A DNA stretch of 24,623 nucleotides from CAZYBC01 sp964645645. GTDB taxonomy: Bacteria; Patescibacteriota; Microgenomatia; UBA1400; PJMF01. Within the stretch, counting starts at the first letter, position 1. Every line of letters begins with the position of its first letter. The stretch covers positions 1 to 24,623 of the forward strand of contig CAZYBC010000017.1 in assembly GCA_964645645.1 (NCBI GenBank), read 5' to 3'. A program made the translations under genes and the position numbers. Below the pieces are notes generated by a model. It was not told the origin of the DNA and did no database searches. It saw nothing but the letters and a program-made list of their open reading frames with translations. Positions 20,312 to 24,623 of this stretch are shown here, piece after piece.

Positions 20312-20971
20312 ATGCCAGGATTTTCAGGAGGAAGTTCAGCCGTTAGACAAGGTGGCGGTTTTCGTCCAGGGGCGATGAATTTTAGTGATGAACATTTAGA
20401 TAATGACGCGATGGCTCAAGCAGTAGCTAGCAAATCAGCAGCGCAAAGCGCCACAAGCAGCGCTCAGCCCACCACTGGAGGCAGTGCTCTCAAAGCTTTG
20501 GGCGATAAACAAGCCGAGGCTAAGCCTACCGGTTTAGATAAAACCGGAGATAAAGCCCGTAGCGTTGGGACTATCCCTCAAGAATTTAAACGTATGGCTG
20601 GTGATGTGCAAACAGAATTAAAGGATTTTGTTAGCCTTGACCGTTTGTTAGGCATTAATAATTCCGATACCCCAGAAAAACAAGCCAAAAAAAAGCAAAT
20701 GTTGTCTCGTTGGCAAAAGCTAACTCAATCAGAACAAGATGTTGTTAAACAAAAATATCAACTTAAAATTCGTAAAGAACAAGAAGAAGAGAAACAAAAG
20801 CAAGCCAGGAAAAAACAAGAAGAGCAAGCTAAAGCGAGCAGTGTGGCTCCTCCTAGTACACCTAAAAAAGGACCAATGGGTCCAGCTTCTGGAATGAGTA
20901 AGAAAGCTAAATCATCAGCTATTTTGGAACGTCAAATGAAAACAATGTCTACGGTGGCTGGGGCAAATTAG
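20312..20971 (+). CDS. low-complexity basic hypothetical protein
   Basis: A 219-residue protein. The N-terminus is Gly-rich (MPGFSGGSSAVRQGGGFRPG), then comes an Ala/Ser/Gln region and a more ordered middle (about 88-150; IPQEFKRMAGDVQTELKDFVSLDRLLGI). A highly charged helix follows (KIRKEQEEEKQKQARKKQEE), then a Pro/Gly/Lys tail. No membrane segment or catalytic motif is visible. AAGGA lies six bases before the ATG. A TGGCAAA/TTTGCCA hairpin (20275-20281, 20287-20293) sits in the 43-base gap after the previous gene. The acidic neighbour and this basic protein could interact, which is inference. The family is unknown to me. Confidence 0.75.
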   Translation: MPGFSGGSSAVRQGGGFRPGAMNFSDEHLDNDAMAQAVASKSAAQSATSSAQPTTGGSALKALGDKQAEAKPTGLDKTGDKARSVGTIPQEFKRMAGDVQTELKDFVSLDRLLGINNSDTPEKQAKKKQMLSRWQKLTQSEQDVVKQKYQLKIRKEQEEEKQKQARKKQEEQAKASSVAPPSTPKKGPMGPASGMSKKAKSSAILERQMKTMSTVAGAN

Positions 20972-21041
20972 CTAGGCGTAAGCAAATTTACTTCCCAACC
21001 TTGCCAGGTTATTTTCATCAGTTAAAATATTAGCAAGGCGC

Positions 21042-21047
21042 TATAAC
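21042..21047 (+). promoter_or_regulatory. -10 box of cysS
   Basis: TATAAC lies 19 bases before ATG 21067 and four before ATG 21052. A start of transcription near 21054 would exclude the upstream ATG and give a 12-13 base leader. Confidence 0.4.
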
Positions 21048-21066
21048 GATAATGAGCGGATTTTTT

Positions 21067-22539
21067 ATGAAACTTTTTAACACCCTCAACAAACAAATTG
21101 AAGTGGTAGAGGCGATTCATCCACCTAAAATTGGGGTGTATGCTTGTGGCCCCACAGTTTATGATTATGCGCATTTAGGTCATTTACGTAAATACATGAT
21201 GGATGACGTTTTAGTGCGCGCTCTTAAACACGCCGGCTTTAAAGTTACGCATGTGCAAAATATCACTGACGTTGGTCATCTTACTTCTGATGAAGACACT
21301 GGCGAAGATAAGCTAGAAAAAGGAGCTAAAAAATACCAGCAAACTGTTTGGGACATTGCCAAGAAATTTGAAGATTATTTTTTCTATTCCATGGATTTAA
21401 TCGGCAATTTGCGTCCTGATATTAGTTGTCGCGCTACTGACCATATTCAAGAACAACTAGCGTTAGTAGAAAAACTCGAAAAAAACGGTTTTGCTTATGT
21501 TATTGAAGGCGATGGCGTCTATTTTGACACCAGCAAGTTGGAAGATTATGGCAAGCTGGCTAATTTACAGCTCGATCAACTCGCTGAAGGCTCAAGAGTC
21601 GCCAAAGTAGCCGGTAAGCGTAACCCTAGCGATTTTGCCCTGTGGAAATTTGAGCGACCAGGCGAGAATCGGGCTATGGTTTGGCCTAGCCCTTGGCATC
21701 CTCGCAGTTTTCCAGGATGGCATATTGAATGTTCCGCTATGAGCATGAAATACTTAGGCGAACAATTTGAAATCCACACCGGAGGCATTGACCACATCCC
21801 GGTGCATCACACCAATGAAATTGCCCAGTCAGAAGCCGCCACTGGCAAACAGCCTTTTGTGAAATATTGGGTTCACCACAACTTTTTGTTGGTAGAAGGC
21901 GTTAAAATGAGCAAGTCTTTAGGTAACTTTTTTACCATTGATGACATCATTAAACGTGGTTTTACACCCCAAGCCCTGCGCCTGTTATACCTCGGCGCTC
22001 ATTATCGCAGTGAGTTAAATTTTACTTGGGATAATCTGGCTGGAGTAGAAAAAAGCTGGCAAAAATTACAAGCCAAGGTGGCAAATTGGTATAAATCAAA
22101 TCCCGCTGAAACAACTCGAGCTGTAATAAATTCTGCTGAAACAATTCAGTCAGTGGCTAAACTCAGTCAGCAAGCTCAGACTTTTTATCAACAATTTATC
22201 ACTGCTATTAATGAAGATCTAAATACCCCAGAAGTTTTGGCAGTGATGTGGCAGGTGGTAAAAACCGAATCAGTTGCGGAAAGTGAAAAATTAACTTTAT
22301 TATTGGCGTTTGATCAAATTTTGGGTTTAGGATTAGAAAAATTAGCCATGCCGAGCGCGCAATCAGTTGAAACTAATCAACCTGAAATTTCTGCTATAGT
22401 GCAAGCTTTGTTGCAAGAGCGCCAAACAGCCCGTGAGCAAAAGGATTGGGCCAAAGCAGATAAATTAAGAAACCGGTTAAAAGAACAAGGCTATCAAGTG
22501 GTAGATAAAGCAGGGAAGCAGGAAGTAAGTAAAAGCTAA
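21067..22539 (+). CDS. cysS: cysteinyl-tRNA synthetase
   Basis: Charges tRNA-Cys with cysteine. The product has 490 residues from ATG 21067, which gives the family start MKLFNTLNKQ; an in-frame ATG at 21052 adds five residues and is less likely. Visible motifs are YACGPTVYDYAHLGHLR (Cys27 zinc ligand and the HIGH-type HLGH at 36-39), NITDVGH, PGWHIECSAMSMKYLG with the second zinc Cys, HTGGIDHIPVHHTNEIAQSEA, and the KMSKSLGNF loop. The C-terminus keeps the short IVQALLQERQTAREQKDWAKADKLRNRL helix typical of CysS. The stop codon overlaps the left arm of a long hairpin that should end transcription. Confidence 0.97.
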   Translation: MKLFNTLNKQIEVVEAIHPPKIGVYACGPTVYDYAHLGHLRKYMMDDVLVRALKHAGFKVTHVQNITDVGHLTSDEDTGEDKLEKGAKKYQQTVWDIAKKFEDYFFYSMDLIGNLRPDISCRATDHIQEQLALVEKLEKNGFAYVIEGDGVYFDTSKLEDYGKLANLQLDQLAEGSRVAKVAGKRNPSDFALWKFERPGENRAMVWPSPWHPRSFPGWHIECSAMSMKYLGEQFEIHTGGIDHIPVHHTNEIAQSEAATGKQPFVKYWVHHNFLLVEGVKMSKSLGNFFTIDDIIKRGFTPQALRLLYLGAHYRSELNFTWDNLAGVEKSWQKLQAKVANWYKSNPAETTRAVINSAETIQSVAKLSQQAQTFYQQFITAINEDLNTPEVLAVMWQVVKTESVAESEKLTLLLAFDQILGLGLEKLAMPSAQSVETNQPEISAIVQALLQERQTAREQKDWAKADKLRNRLKEQGYQVVDKAGKQEVSKS

Positions 22540-22608
22540 AGCTCAATAGTTACATTTTATTGCACCTTGCTTTGCGGTGGAATGAATAAAATGTAACTAT
22601 TGAGCTTT
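22538..22608. repeat. long perfect hairpin with constant 23-base loop (copy 1), terminator of cysS
   Basis: Positions 22538-22561 and 22585-22608 are perfectly complementary over 24 bases, around a 23-base loop (22562-22584). The plus strand then has TTTTT, so the hairpin should terminate cysS. The loop, read on the minus strand, is the unit A repeat and differs from the loop at 12000-12022 in two places, one of which keeps the CRCC/GGTG pairing inside the loop. The unrelated stems of the two copies are notable. It may be a mobile or processed element as well as a terminator. Confidence 0.8.
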
Positions 22609-22624
22609 TTATTAGGATTTTGGC

Positions 22625-22654
22625 AAAAAAAGTCCCCGCGCTTTTGGCGCGGGG
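22625..22654 (-). terminator. Rho-independent terminator of cassette 3
   Basis: On the minus strand CCCCGCGC (22654-22647) pairs with GCGCGGGG (22641-22634) around a 5-base loop, followed by AC, seven T and GCC. It lies 23 bases after the stop of the small gene. Confidence 0.85.
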
Positions 22655-22677
22655 TGTGCGAGAGCTAATAGGAGATT

Positions 22678-22851
22678 TTATAAAAGACTATCTCCCATAT
22701 TTGCTCCCCAATGATTTCCGGCTATTTGCCGTTTCTTTTTGTGTTGTTCGTTTTGGCGGTTCCGGCGATTCAGCGCGAAAACGACAAAACTAAGCACCAC
22801 GACGACTGCCAACAAAAGCAGAACGATCAAGCTCAAACTTAAATTACCCAT
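22678..22851 (-). CDS. small membrane protein with basic segment (cassette 3)
   Basis: A 57-residue product read from ATG 22851 to TAA at 22680-22678. Residues 5-27 form one strong membrane helix (SLSLIVLLLLAVVVVLSFVV). The next 15 residues are basic and polar (NRRNRQNEQHKKKRQ), and a short tail GNHWGANMGDSLL follows. By the positive-inside rule the tail is cytoplasmic. GGAGGT lies five bases before the ATG in a leader nearly identical to that of the 15503 gene. GC-rich codons (CGC, CGG, GTC, CTG) stand out from the neighbours. No family is recognised. Position, own promoter, strong ribosome site and terminator make it a convincing gene despite its size. Confidence 0.75.
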   Translation of the reverse strand: MGNLSLSLIVLLLLAVVVVLSFVVFALNRRNRQNEQHKKKRQIAGNHWGANMGDSLL

Positions 22852-22878
22852 TCCATACCTCCAACAGAAAGTTTTAGC

Positions 22879-22919
22879 TTCTCCACGCTGTCGTGAAGAG
22901 CTATAAATTAATTATAGCA
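22879..22919 (-). promoter_or_regulatory. extended -10 and leader hairpin of cassette 3
   Basis: On the minus strand, TG-C-TATAAT spans 22919-22911; the -35 is weak. The leader then folds into a hairpin of about 12 bp (TAGCTCTTCACG with CGTGGAG-A-AGCTA, loop ACAG), followed by the same TTTCTGTTGGAGGT block as cassette 2. Confidence 0.55.
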
Positions 22920-22999
22920 TTATCGTCCAAAAAAGTAAATTATGGGATGCTGCTATTTTATTTGTTCTTGTACCTTGCCTTTTAATTTTCAATTCCTAT

Positions 23000-23166
23000 A
23001 GAAAAGGAACTTTATATTTTAGTGATATCTTTGCGAAGCAAAAATTCTAGGAAAAACTAATAATAAATGTTTATTTGTTCTGCCACGAAGTAAGGCAAAA
23101 ATTTAAAAGCAAATATTTAGGAAATTACATTTAGTGTTTTTATTCATTCCGCAGCGAAGCAAGGCG
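23000..23166 (+). repeat. second, more decayed repeat array
   Basis: Unit A copies lie at 23143-23166 (intact) and 23075-23096 (decayed). Positions 23000-23039 match 11921-11960 at about 34 of 40 positions, including GTGATATCTT and GCGAAGC. Fragments of unit B (AGGAAAA) lie between. Like the 11770 array, it sits directly before a gene whose promoter carries TTTCCTGTTATAATT. It accounts for most of the gap between 22920 and 23210; no frame is supported there. Confidence 0.65.
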
Positions 23167-23194
23167 CAACTAATTTCTATTATCATTTCTTTCC

Positions 23195-23203
23195 TGTTAT
23201 AAT
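23195..23203 (+). promoter_or_regulatory. extended -10 of the bactofilin-like gene
   Basis: TG-T-TATAAT (23195-23203) ends seven bases before ATG 23211, a leaderless start identical in form to that at 12049-12057. Confidence 0.65.
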
Positions 23204-23210
23204 TATTTCC

Positions 23211-24509
23211 ATGAAAAAATTTCTCCTTCTTTTGCTTACTTTTTTTCTAGCTGGCTGGCTAGCTGCACCAGTACAGGCAGAATCGCTTCCTGAAGAAATT
23301 CAGCGAATGCAAGATTTAAGAAGGCTGGAAAGAGCAAAATCCGCTCAATCTAACACCACTGTTAAGCCCACTGTCACTCCAACACAAGAGCAACAATATG
23401 CCCAATTTTTACGTCAACTAGATTCTAGTTCTCCAGTGGCGGTAGCTATTCCCAAAATTTTTGCCAAAGAAGACTTAGTCATTGAGGAAGACATCGAAGG
23501 CGATTTATATGCTTTTGGTAGTAATGTCCAAATTGATGGCAATGTCACTGGCGATGTTATCGCCGCTGGCGCTAATGTCATTATTAATGGCAATATTAGC
23601 GATGACTTGCGTGTGGTTGGTGCTAAAGTGATTATTAATGGTCAAGTTGGTAAAAATGTAACCGTTGGCGCAGCTGAATTAACTTTTGGCGAAATGAGCA
23701 GAGTTAACGGCAGTGTGATTGCTGGCGCTGGAGATAGTATGTTTGCCGGAGAAATAAACGGCAAACTTTGGCTTGGCAGTGGTAACGCTATTTTAGCTGG
23801 TGATTTTAATAACGATGTTGAAGTCAATGCTGATAATTTAACTAGTCGTTCCTCGGTTTACATTGCTGGAGATTTAAAAGCCAGAGTTGGCGCTGATTCA
23901 ACAGCCGAAGCCAGTTTAACTCAAGATCAGGTGGGTGGAAAAATTGACATTAGCCGTCAACCAGTTAAAGAATCAACTCAGACTAAAAAAGTTAAAGTTG
24001 ATAGTAAAAAAGTTGGCTCAGCTTTAGTGGTGGCTGAGATAGTTAAGATTGTTTTTAAATTTATTACTGGCATGATTGTCGGTAGTTTAGCTTTATATTT
24101 CTTACCCCAAGTTAGCAAAAAGGTGGTTAGCTATTTAACCACTAATCCTTTAGCTAGCTTAGGCTATGGCTTTGCCACTTTAATTTTAGTCCCCATTGCT
24201 GCTTTGTTATTAATGGTGATGGTGGTGACCTTACCCTTAGGAGTTTTCTCTTTATTTGTTTATATAATGATGCTGATGGCTGCTAAATGGGTAAGTGCTA
24301 AAGCAATAGGCACTTGGTTAGCTAAGTTAGTTGATGAAAAATGGCTGAAAAACGATTATGTCCAGTTAGCCCTTGGGTTATTTATTTTGTTTACTATTGG
24401 AGCTATTCCTGTACTAGGTTGGGCAGTTAAAGCTGTATCTTTATTTTTAGGCACAGGAGCTTTAGCAAATTTATTGATTGAAACTTTGAGTAAAAGAGGG
24501 AAGGCTTAG
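23211..24509 (+). CDS. secreted bactofilin-like beta-helix domain fused to a membrane domain
   Basis: The 432-residue product begins with a signal peptide (MKK then LLLLLTFFLAGWLAAP, probable cleavage after VQA at residue 23). A short charged, Gln/Thr-rich linker follows. Residues about 83-235 are repeats of roughly 18 residues with GD/GN turns and V/I strands (IEGDLYAFGSNVQIDGNV, TGDVIAAGANVIINGN, SDDLRVVGAKVIINGQ), as in bactofilin-type polymer-forming domains, which build right-handed beta-helices. Residues about 270-430 contain four or five hydrophobic helices. The beta part should therefore lie outside the membrane, unlike classic cytoplasmic bactofilins. A role in cell-surface scaffolding is inferred. 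Confidence 0.85.
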   Translation: MKKFLLLLLTFFLAGWLAAPVQAESLPEEIQRMQDLRRLERAKSAQSNTTVKPTVTPTQEQQYAQFLRQLDSSSPVAVAIPKIFAKEDLVIEEDIEGDLYAFGSNVQIDGNVTGDVIAAGANVIINGNISDDLRVVGAKVIINGQVGKNVTVGAAELTFGEMSRVNGSVIAGAGDSMFAGEINGKLWLGSGNAILAGDFNNDVEVNADNLTSRSSVYIAGDLKARVGADSTAEASLTQDQVGGKIDISRQPVKESTQTKKVKVDSKKVGSALVVAEIVKIVFKFITGMIVGSLALYFLPQVSKKVVSYLTTNPLASLGYGFATLILVPIAALLLMVMVVTLPLGVFSLFVYIMMLMAAKWVSAKAIGTWLAKLVDEKWLKNDYVQLALGLFILFTIGAIPVLGWAVKAVSLFLGTGALANLLIETLSKRGKA

Positions 24510-24519
24510 TCCCATAGTA

Positions 24520-24548
24520 TTTACAAACTGTTGTTATTAGGATATAAT
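24520..24548 (+). promoter_or_regulatory. promoter pointing out of the window
   Basis: TTTACA (24520-24525), 17 bases, TATAAT (24543-24548): a strong sigma70-type promoter. Only a 12-codon frame follows before the window ends, so its gene lies beyond the right edge. Confidence 0.5.
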
Positions 24549-24623
24549 ACCAACCATAATTATAAAAACCTGAATTCGCATATGAAGTGCAACACTAAGT
24601 TAATTTTTAAGATTTTTTAAAAT

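Noticed and set aside
24572..24595. GAAGTGCAACACT near the right edge as an IS30-type terminal repeat
   Set aside because: It resembles such ends from memory, but no transposase or second end is present in the window.
24582..24620. 12-codon frame after the last promoter
   Set aside because: Too short and unsupported; it may be a leader peptide but nothing shows it.

Overview
The window looks like a piece of chromosome from a small-genome, AT-rich bacterium, most likely of the Candidate Phyla Radiation (Patescibacteria, Microgenomates-like). The reasons are short intergenic gaps, many ATGs that sit only 6-9 bases after a -10 box and lack a Shine-Dalgarno (leaderless mRNAs), and a characteristic gene set: stand-alone nadD and nadE, a DUF4143 ATPase, a CofE-like gamma-glutamyl ligase, a stand-alone HNH protein and several poorly known small proteins. 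TGA ends at least two genes (6364-6366, 12611-12613), so this is not the recoded code 25 of Gracilibacteria/SR1. No rRNA, tRNA, CRISPR array or intact transposon was seen. The lineage call is inference.

Layout. 1-293: no protein gene, but a near-consensus minus-strand promoter followed by a terminator (candidate sRNA). 294-2663: nadD, a conserved-looking small gene, nadE and a broken FkbM methyltransferase. 2712-4158: a 47-residue acidic protein and a GT4 glycosyltransferase, convergent with thyA (4187-4984). 5143-8114: a SleB-type wall hydrolase, an overlapping membrane-anchored partner, and an AAA/DUF4143 ATPase behind a palindromic promoter. 8111-10148 (minus): an operon of nucleotidyltransferase, HIT protein and a deaminase fused to an unknown N-terminal domain. 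10316-10561: a small membrane protein. 10644-11720 (minus): an APH-like kinase. 11741-12033: an intergenic repeat array. 12065-14274: DHFR-like reductase, HAD phosphatase and CofE-like ligase. 14341-15213: HNH protein and dUTPase. 15255-15744: structured leader and small membrane protein. 16077-19089: divergent FGGY kinase, tmk and recR. 19155-19746: two terminators, a candidate sRNA and hpf. 19762-20971: two low-complexity proteins. 21067-22539: cysS. 22538-23166: a long hairpin, a third small membrane protein (minus) and more repeats. 23211-24509: a membrane-tethered bactofilin-like protein.

How the genes fit together. Much of dTMP supply is here: a dCMP/cytidine deaminase-like protein, dUTPase, ThyA, a DHFR/RibD-type reductase and thymidylate kinase. 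The CofE-like ligase may act on folate. nadD and nadE perform the last two steps to NAD. The SleB hydrolase, GT4 enzyme and bactofilin-like protein point to envelope work.

The most unusual content is non-coding. (1) Three scattered cassettes (10252-10613, 15255-15744, 22625-22919) share an extended -10, a strong GGAGGT leader that most neighbours lack, a small single-span membrane protein, and a hairpin terminator ending in a run of T then GCC. (2) Two hairpins have nearly the same 23-base loop but different perfectly paired stems (22538-22608 and 11989-12033), with stem-less copies nearby. (3) About 200 bases of successive hairpins precede the second cassette. (4) There are two candidate small RNAs. 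Of what is seen here, these are the best candidates for an undescribed system.
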